Source: Dehalococcoidia bacterium (GTDB lineage Bacteria; Chloroflexota; Dehalococcoidia; Dehalococcoidales; UBA1222). From it: a DNA stretch of 9,508 bases. Under the pieces are notes generated by a model. It ran no database searches. It was not told the origin of the DNA and saw only the letters and a list, made by a program, of their open reading frames with translations. Positions 1 to 6,429 of this stretch are shown here, piece by piece. The stretch lies in assembly GCA_009786345.1 (NCBI GenBank), contig WQTJ01000106.1, positions 1 to 9,508 of the forward strand, written 5' to 3'. The translations under genes were made by a program, and so were the position numbers. Numbering within the stretch: position 1 is the first letter of the stretch; every line of letters begins with the position of its first letter.

Positions 1-2867
1 TATTTTTTCCCGCTGCCGCAAGGGCATGGGTCGTTACGGCCGGTTTTTTGTCCTGCGGGCAACGTGGCCTTTTTGTCGCTTGGCTTGCCTACGATTTTGG
101 TCATAGGTGAAGAGGGTTGATTGGTTGGCGCTATTGGATTTGGAGCGCCGGGTTTAGCGATTGACATGCGGAAAATAATGCGCGCTAAGTCATTACGGAT
201 GGCTTCACGAAATTCATCAAACATCACGCTGGACTGGCGTTTATAGGCTACCAGTGGATCTTGTTGGGCCATAGCCTGCAAGCCGATACCTTGGCGGATA
301 TAATCAATAGCTGTAAGATGCTCTACCCACAGTGTATCAATGACGCGTAGCATAACCAAGCGCTCTAGCGTGCGCATGTTGGTATAGCCTACTTCCCCCT
401 CTTTTTGTGAATATATCTCATCAGCGGATTGTATCAGCGTATCTTTTATATCATCCGGTCGCATTTGCTGCAGTGTTTCCATAGTAATGTCTGCCGGAAT
501 GGGGAAAATATTTTTCACCGTGCCAATTAGGGCATTAAAATCAGGTCCTTCATCGTGTGATATTTTCGTTACCTTATCGACTTCATCTTCAATAACATCT
601 TTTACCATGTCTAATATATTGGAGCGTAGGTCTGCTCCTTCTAATATCTTTCGACGTTCGCTGTATATAATTTCTCTTTGCTTATTGATGACATCGTCAT
701 ATTCAACCAAATGCTTGCGGATATCAAAGTTAAATCCTTCTACTTTAGTTTGGGCATTTTCAATGCTGCGCGAAATCAAACGATTTTCAATGGGGGTATT
801 CTCGTCCATACCTGCCCATTCCATTATGCCTTGTATGCGATTCCCGCCGAAGCGGCGCATTAAGTCATCATCCAGCGACACATAGAAGCGCGATGAGCCT
901 GGGTCACCTTGTCGGCCGGCACGACCGCGCAACTGGTTATCAATACGGCGGGATTCGTGGCGCTCGCTGCCTAGTACATGCAATCCACCCTGTTCTATCA
1001 CATGGTCGTGACGCGCCTGCCATTCAGACCTATCTTTTTCGCTACCATCTTCCGGCTGCTTGCCGCCTAGAATAATGTCCACGCCGCGTCCTGCCATGTT
1101 GGTAGCTACGGTGACAGCACCTGGTTTTCCGGCTTCAGAGATAATTAAGGCTTCCTGTTCATGTTTTTTGGCGTTGAGTACGTTGTGTTTGATTCCGCGG
1201 CGTGTGAGCATATTGCTGATGATTTCCGAGTTTTCGATGGCTACTGTACCAATCAGTACAGGACGGTCTTGCTTGTGGACTTCTTCTACTTCTTTTACCA
1301 GTGCTTTAAATTTGGAATCGGTATTTTTATAAATGAAGTCGCCATGGTCTTCGCGCTCCAGCGGTTTATTAGTTGGTATGACTACTACTTCCAGTTTATA
1401 AATCTTGGCAAACTCTTCAGCTTCGGTAACTGCCGTACCCGTCATACCAGCTAGCTTGGCGTACATACGGAAGTAGTTTTGAATTGTAATAGTGGCAAAT
1501 GTCTTAGTTTCCTGTTGTACCTTGACATGTTCCTTGGCTTCAATAGCTTGATGCAGCCCTTCTGAGTAGCGGCGGCCTACCAGCACGCGCCCGGTGAACT
1601 CATCTACAATAAGCACTTCGCCGTCTTTTACCATGTACTGATGGTCTCTCTTGTAGAATTCCTTGGCCGTAAGGGCGTTGCGCAAATGGCGCATCATATC
1701 GGCGTTTTGTGGGTCGTATAGGCTATCGGCTTTCAGCAGCCCTTGACGTTTGAGCAATCCTTCTATATGTGAAAATCCTGAGTCAGTAGGAGCTATGCTG
1801 CGGTCCTTCTCATTATATGTATAATCGGCACCTGACTGCGCTATGTCATCTTCAAAGTCATTGGTTTTGCCTTTAATCATGATGCCTTTGAGCTGCTGTA
1901 CCATCTGGGCGAAAACTTGGTAGCGTTGGCTCGACTCTACGTCAGGTGCGGAAATGATTAGAGGAGTGCGTGCTTCGTCAATCAGTAGGTTGTCTACTTC
2001 ATCTACGATAGTGAAATTCAGTTCGCGCTGAACAGTTTGGCTGAGATCTACAGCCATATTATCGCGTAGGTAATCAAAGCCAAATTCAGCAGAAGTGCCG
2101 TATGTGACATCGGCTCTATAGGCTTCTCTGCGTGTGATTGGTTTGAAATGTCTCCATGGATCGTTATCTTTTTCGCTGTCGTACGCAGGATCGAACAGTC
2201 GCGACGGTTGCCGTTCAGCTTCTGACTGCATGGGGTAGATGCTGGCTACACTGATGCCGAGAGCTTTAAAGACTGGTCCCATCCAATAAGGGTCGCGTCT
2301 AGCGAGATAGTCGTTGACGGTCACAAGGTGTGCGCCGCGCCCGCTGAGTGAATTTAGATATAGCGGCAGAGTTGCAACTAGTGTTTTGCCTTCACCGGTG
2401 CGCATTTCAGCGATACGGCCATTGTGTAACACAATGCCGCCGATGAGCTGTACATCGTAATGGCGCTGGTGTATAGTGCGGCGTGCGGCCTCACGCACGG
2501 TGGCATAAGCCTCTGGTAGTAATGTGTCTAAGAAAGCATTTTCCGCTTTGCGTAGTGTTTTGTCTAGGTCGGTTATTTTATCTCGCAGTCGTTTACACTG
2601 TAATGATATCTCAGCCTTACGGTCTATATCTTCAATAGTAGTTAAGCATGATTGAACTTCTTGCAGTTCCTGTTTTACGTTATCGATGTCTTTCCGTTGC
2701 CCTGCGGTAGCTTCAGCTAAACGTTCCTTGAAGCTTACAGTTTTATCTTTTAGTTCTTCGTCACTCAACTTCTGAATCCCTGGTTCCAGTTCATTTATAT
2801 GGTTGACGATAGGTGTTATTTTTTTTATTTCACGTTCGTTGGAGTCTCCGCTTAGCCAATTAAACAT
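1..2867 (-). CDS. secA: Preprotein translocase ATPase SecA (3' end cut by window edge)
   Basis: SecA is the cytoplasmic motor that binds preproteins and SecYEG and drives export with ATP. The reading frame is open from ATG at 2867 to the left edge: 955 full codons and no stop. Visible features are a Walker A MRTGEGKT (residues 155-162, K161), a DEVD box (289-292) followed by N and LIDEARTPLIIS, the helicase motif NMAGRGVDI (590-598), QLRGRAGRQGDPGSSRFYVS (645-664), and a helical-scaffold region ending in FDEFREAIRNDLARI. The C-terminal zinc motif has started (CPCGSGKK, C948 and C950); its last two ligands lie outside. Residues about 51-108 are an extra charged, helix-prone segment absent from E. 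coli SecA, so the Walker lysine is K161 rather than K108. The start is supported by the usual MFxWL opening and by GAGG upstream. Family assignment is certain. Confidence 0.98.
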   Translation of the reverse strand, partial: MFNWLSGDSNEREIKKITPIVNHINELEPGIQKLSDEELKDKTVSFKERLAEATAGQRKDIDNVKQELQEVQSCLTTIEDIDRKAEISLQCKRLRDKITDLDKTLRKAENAFLDTLLPEAYATVREAARRTIHQRHYDVQLIGGIVLHNGRIAEMRTGEGKTLVATLPLYLNSLSGRGAHLVTVNDYLARRDPYWMGPVFKALGISVASIYPMQSEAERQPSRLFDPAYDSEKDNDPWRHFKPITRREAYRADVTYGTSAEFGFDYLRDNMAVDLSQTVQRELNFTIVDEVDNLLIDEARTPLIISAPDVESSQRYQVFAQMVQQLKGIMIKGKTNDFEDDIAQSGADYTYNEKDRSIAPTDSGFSHIEGLLKRQGLLKADSLYDPQNADMMRHLRNALTAKEFYKRDHQYMVKDGEVLIVDEFTGRVLVGRRYSEGLHQAIEAKEHVKVQQETKTFATITIQNYFRMYAKLAGMTGTAVTEAEEFAKIYKLEVVVIPTNKPLEREDHGDFIYKNTDSKFKALVKEVEEVHKQDRPVLIGTVAIENSEIISNMLTRRGIKHNVLNAKKHEQEALIISEAGKPGAVTVATNMAGRGVDIILGGKQPEDGSEKDRSEWQARHDHVIEQGGLHVLGSERHESRRIDNQLRGRAGRQGDPGSSRFYVSLDDDLMRRFGGNRIQGIMEWAGMDENTPIENRLISRSIENAQTKVEGFNFDIRKHLVEYDDVINKQREIIYSERRKILEGADLRSNILDMVKDVIEDEVDKVTKISHDEGPDFNALIGTVKNIFPIPADITMETLQQMRPDDIKDTLIQSADEIYSQKEGEVGYTNMRTLERLVMLRVIDTLWVEHLTAIDYIRQGIGLQAMAQQDPLVAYKRQSSVMFDEFREAIRNDLARIIFRMSIAKPGAPNPIAPTNQPSSPMTKIVGKPSDKKATLPAGQKTGRNDPCPCGSGKK

Positions 2868-2875
2868 TTGTTTTT

Positions 2876-2880
2876 GCCTC
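2876..2880 (-). promoter_or_regulatory. Ribosome binding site of secA
   Basis: On the minus strand GAGGC lies 8 bases before the ATG at 2867 and is the only purine-rich match in the last 25 bases. It is modest but well placed, and supports the chosen start. A small stem-loop (ACCGC, six-base loop, GCGGT; 2889-2904) sits 8 bases further upstream in the predicted leader; I cannot say whether it has a role. Confidence 0.55.
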
Positions 2881-2928
2881 TATTATCTACCGCATTTTAG
2901 CGGTTGTGTTTTCGACTGATCTTTATTC

Positions 2929-2957
2929 ATCATATCCGAGTTATCTTAAATACTAAA
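2929..2957 (-). promoter_or_regulatory. Possible secA promoter (proximal)
   Basis: On the minus strand TATGAT (2929-2934) could be a -10 element, with TTTAGT (2952-2957) 17 bases upstream as a poor -35. The -35 candidate lies inside the 11+11 palindrome at 2948-2975, an arrangement suited to repression or to activator dependence. The predicted start of transcription would give a leader of about 55 bases. The match to consensus is weak, so this remains a proposal. Confidence 0.35.
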
Positions 2958-2975
2958 CTCTATGGTTTAGTATTT
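2948..2975. promoter_or_regulatory. Perfect 11+11 palindrome upstream of secA (candidate operator)
   Basis: AAATACTAAAC (2948-2958) and its exact reverse complement GTTTAGTATTT (2965-2975) are separated by six bases. The centre is about 95 bases upstream of the secA start and the site covers the proposed proximal -35. The arms are AT-rich and there is no T-run directly after the stem on either strand, so a dimeric-regulator binding site fits better than an intrinsic terminator. The regulator is unknown. Confidence 0.5.
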
Positions 2976-3048
2976 TGTGCTATTTACGCTACAATTTGTA
3001 CCATTTCGCCATACTTTATTTGACTCAAAAGTTTTTTAGTATCAGAGA

Positions 3049-3058
3049 TAGTATCGCT
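3049..3058. repeat. 10-base direct repeat, left copy
   Basis: TAGTATCGCT occurs here and, identically and in the same orientation, at 6373-6382. The pair encloses arcDA with its promoter, and in each copy T-rich sequence follows. It may be a trace of the insertion event or a chance match. Confidence 0.35.
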
Positions 3059-3078
3059 GTTTTACTCCTCTTGGTGCA

Positions 3079-3087
3079 ATTATACCA
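3079..3087 (-). promoter_or_regulatory. Possible distal secA promoter with extended -10
   Basis: On the minus strand TGGTATAAT is a perfect TATAAT with the TGN extension, a form that can work with a poor -35. I see no good -35 at 16-18 bases upstream. If used, it would give secA a leader of about 205 bases running through the palindrome at 2948-2975. The nearest coding sequence in this direction is secA. Confidence 0.35.
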
Positions 3088-3268
3088 TGCTTCCCAATAA
3101 ACATTTCCTTGTTTATCCATAATTTCGGCTTTTAAAATTGTTGCCCCTATAATTATCCACATTATTAGAGTGCTACGCCTAATGGGGATGACACTTGGAG
3201 TTGTTCCGGTAAGCGCGACCAATACAACATTGTGACGTCACTATATTTTAATGTTATGGTGTAGATGC

Positions 3269-3284
3269 TGGCGAAATATCGCCA
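3269..3284. promoter_or_regulatory. Palindrome upstream of the arcD promoter (candidate activator site)
   Basis: TGGCGA (3269-3274), four bases AATA, then TCGCCA (3279-3284) is a perfect dyad. Its centre is about 60 bases upstream of the predicted arcD transcription start, close to the -61.5 position used by class I activators of the CRP/FNR family. The N4 spacing equals that of an FNR/ANR box (TTGAT-N4-ATCAA), but the half-site sequence differs. In Pseudomonas the arc operon is activated by the FNR homologue ANR, so a similar logic with a different regulator is a reasonable guess. It could also act only as a hairpin. Confidence 0.45.
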
Positions 3285-3302
3285 AAATTTTACAATAAAT
3301 GA

Positions 3303-3330
3303 TTGCTTTCTCTCTGCGCAGTGTTATAAT
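3303..3330 (+). promoter_or_regulatory. arcD promoter
   Basis: TTGCTT (3303-3308) and a perfect TATAAT (3325-3330) are separated by 16 bases, a good housekeeping-sigma promoter. Transcription would begin near 3337 and leave a leader of about 125 bases before arcD. It is the best promoter match in the window and shows that arcDA has its own control, independent of the minus-strand genes. Confidence 0.65.
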
Positions 3331-3446
3331 ATGAATAATATAGTGAATGAACTCGTAATTTGTAAATTGCGGGATTATTTTATCTTGAACAACGTTACTA
3401 GCTGTATTGTCTGTAGTAGAAGTCATCGTTAAAAACTTCAATTGTT

Positions 3447-3452
3447 GAGGAG
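3447..3452 (+). promoter_or_regulatory. Ribosome binding site that fixes the arcD start
   Basis: GAGGAG (in TTGAGGAGTGAT) lies 10 bases before the ATG at 3463. It decides the start: a longer reading from TTG at 3442 would place this ribosome site inside the coding sequence and would have no site of its own. Confidence 0.75.
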
Positions 3453-3462
3453 TGATTGCATA

Positions 3463-4905
3463 ATGGATGAGAATCATATGGAAGGTACCCAAAAACTGGG
3501 TTTTTCAGCATTGATTGCAATGGTCGTTGGGTCAATGATCGGTGCCGGGATTTTTATGCTACCACGCAGGTTTGCGGATGCGTCGGGCGTATATGGCACA
3601 TTGGTTACTTGGGCTGTTGCAGGAATCGGTATGCTTATGCTGGCGTTTGTTTTTCAATTACTTGCTATTCGCAAACCGACACTTAACACTGGTGTATTCG
3701 CATATGCCAAAGCTGGATTTGGGGACTATGTCGGGTTTATCGTCGCCATAGGGTTTTGGGCTAGTGCGTGTGCAGGAAATGTGACATATCTTGTCCTCAT
3801 AAAATCCACTCTGGGGTCTTTTTTCCCTGCATTAGGTGAGGGCGACTCCTTATTAGCCATCGCAATTTCTTCCGTTGTTATATGGTTGTTTTTTGCCCTG
3901 ATTCTTCGCGGAGTAAAGCAGGCGGCTACAATCAATGTCATTGCCACACTTGCCAAACTGGTTCCACTCGTAATTTTCATTGTAGCTATAATTGTGGCGT
4001 TTGATCCCAGAGTTTTTTCTGATAATCTTATGGGAGTGGCATCTAGCGGCAATGAGACCCTTTTTTCCCAGGTCCGTCAAACGATGCTCATCACAGTCTT
4101 TGTTTTTCTGGGAATAGAGGGCGCAAGCATATATTCTCGGTTGGCAAAAAAGCGAAAAGATGTGGGCAAGGCCACTGTGCTGGGTTTTTTATTAGTTCTT
4201 GCGTTGCTGGTAGCGGTAACGCTTTTATCTTATGGCGTTCTGCCACGAGCAGAGATTGCGCAGCTTCGGCAACCTTCACTGGCGGGCATTCTCGAAAGCA
4301 GCGTTGGTTCGTGGGGTGGGTTGCTGATTAGTTTTGGGCTCATCATATCGGTGCTCGGGGCTTATCTGGCTTGGACGCTGTTGTCGGCGGAGGTTTTATT
4401 CGCTGCATCTGAAGGCAATGATATGCCAGGGTTCATTAAGAAGACAACAAGTAAAGGCGTGCCAAAAAACGCACTATTGATGTCCGCCATATTAACACAG
4501 CTTATCCTTATTGTCACATATTTTTCTGACGGAGCTTTGGATTTTGCGCTGGAGTTGACCAGCGCGCTAGCTCTTTTGCCGTTTTTCCTCACGGCTGTAT
4601 ATTCGGCAAAGCTCATCCTAGGTAAAGACAGAGGATTAGAAGCAGCCTCACAACGGCGGCCGTTTGATTATATTGTGAGCATCCTCGCAACTATTTATAC
4701 TGCGTTCCTGATATATGCTGCAGGCTGGCATTATCTATTGTTATCCTGCTTACTCCTTGCACCATCATCGGTATTATTCTTTCGAGCACGAAAGGAGAAA
4801 GGGCTACGTGTTTTTAGTACGACCGAAAAGATTATATTAGCTATATTAACCATAGGCGCAATTTTAGCAATAGTAGGGTTAGCTGTAGGTTGGATTGTAA
4901 TTTAA
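3463..4905 (+). CDS. arcD: Arginine/ornithine antiporter ArcD (APC superfamily)
   Basis: An inner-membrane exchanger that brings arginine in and releases ornithine (or possibly citrulline) without net energy cost. The 480-residue product has 12-13 hydrophobic segments and belongs to the basic amino acid/polyamine antiporter group. The APC signature GSMIGAGIF is at residues 23-31 in the first membrane segment. AYAKAGFGDY (80-89), GNVTYLVLIKSTLGSFFP (105-122), FLGIEGASIYS (215-225) and SAEVLFAASEGNDMP (308-322) closely follow Pseudomonas aeruginosa ArcD as I remember it, which is nearly the same length. The ATG at 3463 is chosen over an upstream TTG because of the ribosome site. arcA starts 18 bases downstream, so the two form an operon. 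Transport of lysine or another basic amino acid cannot be excluded from sequence alone, but the link to arcA makes arginine the likely substrate. Confidence 0.92.
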   Translation: MDENHMEGTQKLGFSALIAMVVGSMIGAGIFMLPRRFADASGVYGTLVTWAVAGIGMLMLAFVFQLLAIRKPTLNTGVFAYAKAGFGDYVGFIVAIGFWASACAGNVTYLVLIKSTLGSFFPALGEGDSLLAIAISSVVIWLFFALILRGVKQAATINVIATLAKLVPLVIFIVAIIVAFDPRVFSDNLMGVASSGNETLFSQVRQTMLITVFVFLGIEGASIYSRLAKKRKDVGKATVLGFLLVLALLVAVTLLSYGVLPRAEIAQLRQPSLAGILESSVGSWGGLLISFGLIISVLGAYLAWTLLSAEVLFAASEGNDMPGFIKKTTSKGVPKNALLMSAILTQLILIVTYFSDGALDFALELTSALALLPFFLTAVYSAKLILGKDRGLEAASQRRPFDYIVSILATIYTAFLIYAAGWHYLLLSCLLLAPSSVLFFRARKEKGLRVFSTTEKIILAILTIGAILAIVGLAVGWIVI

Positions 4906-4908
4906 TGT

Positions 4909-4915
4909 GAGGAGG
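4909..4915 (+). promoter_or_regulatory. Ribosome binding site of arcA
   Basis: GAGGAGG, a nearly full Shine-Dalgarno match, lies 8 bases before the ATG at 4924, within the 18-base gap after arcD. A second ATG at 4930 would be 14 bases away, so 4924 is the preferred start. Confidence 0.8.
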
Positions 4916-4923
4916 ATAATAGC

Positions 4924-6189
4924 ATGGTAATGGAAAATGAGGTTTCTTCCCCGAAATTCGGTGCATATTCGGAAATTGGGCAGTTACGTAAGGTACTCGT
5001 ATGTACGCCTGGAATGGCACACGCGCGGCTAACCCCGTCCAATATTCACGATCTGCTTTTTGACGATTTGCCGTGGGTGGAAAATGCTAAGCGGGATCAT
5101 TTTGACTTTGTAATGAAGATGCAGGCAAAAGGCGTTGAGGTTCTAGAGCTTCATGCACTGCTTGCAGAAACAATGGCCGTTGAAGGCGCAAAACAATGGT
5201 TGCTAGATCGCAAGATTGTTGCTAATGAAGTAGGAATTGGATTGGTTAATGGAACGCGTGCGTTTTTAGAAACGATGGACAATAAAACCCTAGCCGAGTA
5301 TCTAATTGGTGGGCTATCAACAAAAGAGCTTCCTGAAGAATATAGAAGCGATTACATAGCTCTTGCGCGGGAATCTTCAGGTGTAAACGATTATCTAATG
5401 CCACCGCTTCCCAACACCCTATATACGCGCGACACAACCTGTTGGATTTATGGTGGAATGACGTACAATCCGCTATATTGGCCAGCACGCCATGACGAAA
5501 CCCTTCTTATGAAAGCGATTTACACTTATCATCCATTATTTGCGGAATCAGGTGTGAATATTTGGTGGGGCGATCCGGAGGTATCGTGGGGGCAAGCAAC
5601 CCTGGAGGGGGGTGACGTTATGCCCATTGGCAATGGAGTTGTTCTGATTGGCATGAGTGAACGTACTTCCCGTCAGGCTATAACACAAGTGTCCGCGGCT
5701 ATTTTCAAAGCAAAAGCGGCCAATCGGGTCATTATTGCTGGTATGCCTAAGTTGCGCGCTGCGATGCACTTGGACACAGTCTTAACTTTTGTGGATCATG
5801 AAATAGTTACCTCTTACTCCGCAATTGTGGATACGATTCAGCCTTTCTCCATTTATCCAACTGACAGTGACGGAAACGTGGAAGTCGTTGCGGAAAAAGA
5901 ATCATTCTTAAAAACAGTAGCGGCGGCACTTAACTTGCCTAAATTCCATGTCGTGGAAACAACTGGCAGTGCGTATGCGGCTGAACGCCAGCAATGGGAT
6001 AGCGGTAATAACCTTGTTGCCCTTAAACCAGGCGTAGTCGTAGCCTATGATCGAAATGTAAAAATTAACACGGAACTTAGACGAGCTGGCGTAGAAGTCA
6101 TTACCATTGTGGGTGCAGAATTAGGGCGTGGACGCGGTGGAGGGCATTGTATGACCTGCCCGATTTTGAGGGATTCAGTGGACTATTGA
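4924..6189 (+). CDS. arcA: Arginine deiminase
   Basis: Cytoplasmic enzyme hydrolysing L-arginine to L-citrulline and ammonia, the first step of the arginine deiminase pathway. The 421-residue protein is full length (the family has about 410-420). All catalytic residues of the guanidino-modifying fold are present: D170 in YTRDTTCW, E228 in [11 protein letters not shown]282 and D284 in MHLDTVLTF, and the nucleophile C409 in [10 protein letters not shown]. These match D166, E224, H278, D280 and C406 of the P. aeruginosa enzyme. The N-terminal [15 protein letters not shown] and [14 protein letters not shown] are also typical, and the protein ends in DY like the Pseudomonas enzyme. It follows arcD in the same order as arcDABC operons, but no arcB or arcC follows; the next gene, prs, is convergent. 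The close likeness to proteobacterial ArcA suggests transfer, but this is inference. Confidence 0.97.
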   Translation: MVMENEVSSPKFGAYSEIGQLRKVLVCTPGMAHARLTPSNIHDLLFDDLPWVENAKRDHFDFVMKMQAKGVEVLELHALLAETMAVEGAKQWLLDRKIVANEVGIGLVNGTRAFLETMDNKTLAEYLIGGLSTKELPEEYRSDYIALARESSGVNDYLMPPLPNTLYTRDTTCWIYGGMTYNPLYWPARHDETLLMKAIYTYHPLFAESGVNIWWGDPEVSWGQATLEGGDVMPIGNGVVLIGMSERTSRQAITQVSAAIFKAKAANRVIIAGMPKLRAAMHLDTVLTFVDHEIVTSYSAIVDTIQPFSIYPTDSDGNVEVVAEKESFLKTVAAALNLPKFHVVETTGSAYAAERQQWDSGNNLVALKPGVVVAYDRNVKINTELRRAGVEVITIVGAELGRGRGGGHCMTCPILRDSVDY

Positions 6190-6256
6190 ATGAACAGGTT
6201 GCAGTGAAGATAAAATATAAGCTTTTTATAACGATAGGCGGTATACCCCCCAGCTT

Positions 6257-6291
6257 GTGCCTAAAGACGCTGACTTTCACTTTGTTCAGGC
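6257..6291 (-). repeat. Stem-loop repeat, copy 1
   Basis: On the plus strand it starts with GTGCCTAAA and ends with CTTTGTTCAGGC. The second copy (6405-6429) has the same start and ends in CTTTGTCAGGC, with a shorter middle. Read on the minus strand, GCCTGA and TTAGGC pair over six positions with one G-U, which would be a mismatch on the plus strand, so an RNA role would be on the prs side. Confidence 0.45.
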
Positions 6292-6316
6292 AGTATCGCA
6301 GTTTATCTCTTTGGCC

Positions 6317-6331
6317 GCCACTTTAAGTGGC
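6317..6331. terminator. Palindrome, possible terminator for arcA
   Basis: GCCACTT-T-AAGTGGC is a perfect 7+7 dyad about 130 bases after the arcA stop. On the plus strand it is followed by a moderately T-rich stretch containing GTTTGTTTCTT. The lack of an immediate T-run makes termination uncertain, and it could instead be a protein-binding site. Confidence 0.3.
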
Positions 6332-6372
6332 AGTTGGGTTTGTTTCTTACTGACCGGGGCTTTGTATTCTCG

Positions 6373-6382
6373 TAGTATCGCT
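6373..6382. repeat. 10-base direct repeat, right copy
   Basis: Second copy of TAGTATCGCT, 47 bases beyond the prs stop. A related CAGTATCGCAG is found at 6291-6301. See the left copy at 3049-3058. Confidence 0.35.
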
Positions 6383-6404
6383 TTTTGCTTTTTAAACCAA
6401 AATC

Positions 6405-6429
6405 GTGCCTAAATTCGACTTTGTCAGGC
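6405..6429 (-). terminator. Stem-loop repeat, copy 2, at the prs stop codon (possible prs terminator)
   Basis: The minus-strand stem GCCTGA/TTAGGC begins with the last base of the prs TAG stop and is followed by ACGATTTTGGTTT. That resembles a weak intrinsic terminator for the glyA-prs transcript. It shares both ends with copy 1 at 6257-6291. The stem is short and the loop is 11 bases, so strength is doubtful. Confidence 0.35.

Larger units (their letters stand above)
2868..3462. other. 595-base divergent intergenic region between secA and arcD
   Basis: No convincing gene is present. The longest minus-strand frames here (65 codons at 3025-3222 from a TTG, and 83 codons at 3241-3492 overlapping the arcD start) have no good ribosome site and resemble nothing I know. 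The region contains the secA and arcD promoters, palindromes at 2948-2975, 3232-3241 (GTGACGTCAC) and 3269-3284, and a perfect DnaA-box 9-mer TTATCCACA at 3153-3161 with a one-mismatch copy TTATCCATA at 3113-3121. It also holds the left copy of a 10-base direct repeat (3049-3058) whose second copy is beyond arcA. Confidence 0.8.
6190..6428. other. Convergent intergenic region between arcA and prs
   Basis: No reading frame here looks real and I see no remnant of arcB or arcC. The spacer contains an AT-rich dyad (TATAA, GCTTT, TTATA) just after arcA, an 8-base GGTATACC palindrome next to a C-run, the palindrome at 6317-6331, two copies of a stem-loop element (6257-6291 and 6405-6429), and the right copy of a 10-base direct repeat (6373-6382). 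Termination for both converging units must occur here, but no classical stem with a long T-run is visible. Confidence 0.7.

Noticed and set aside
487..885. 132-codon plus-strand frame opposite secA, and similar frames at 893-1454
   Set aside because: Antisense shadows of an intact secA with all its motifs; no ribosome sites or domains.
3025..3222. 65-codon minus-strand frame in the secA-arcD spacer (TTG start, MVALTGTTPSVIPIRRS...)
   Set aside because: No good ribosome site before the TTG, no recognisable domain, and the region is AT-rich with promoter signals. It could be a short real gene but nothing supports it.
3232..3241. GTGACGTCAC 10-base palindrome
   Set aside because: Perfect but short, with no clear spacing relation to either promoter, so I did not call it a site.
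3332..3348. Two TGAAT half-sites just after the arcD -10, resembling ARG-box halves for ArgR
   Set aside because: They are direct, not inverted as in the ARG box (TGAAT...ATTCA), and such 5-mers are common in AT-rich DNA.
3331..3432. 33-codon plus-strand frame in the arcD leader ending in SRSHR, like an arginine leader peptide
   Set aside because: Its ATG lies directly after the -10 box, upstream of the predicted transcript start, it has no ribosome site, and no attenuator-type alternative hairpins follow.
6231..6252. GGCGGTATACC with following C-run as a possible stem
   Set aside because: Only GGTATACC is perfectly palindromic, too short for a useful hairpin loop.
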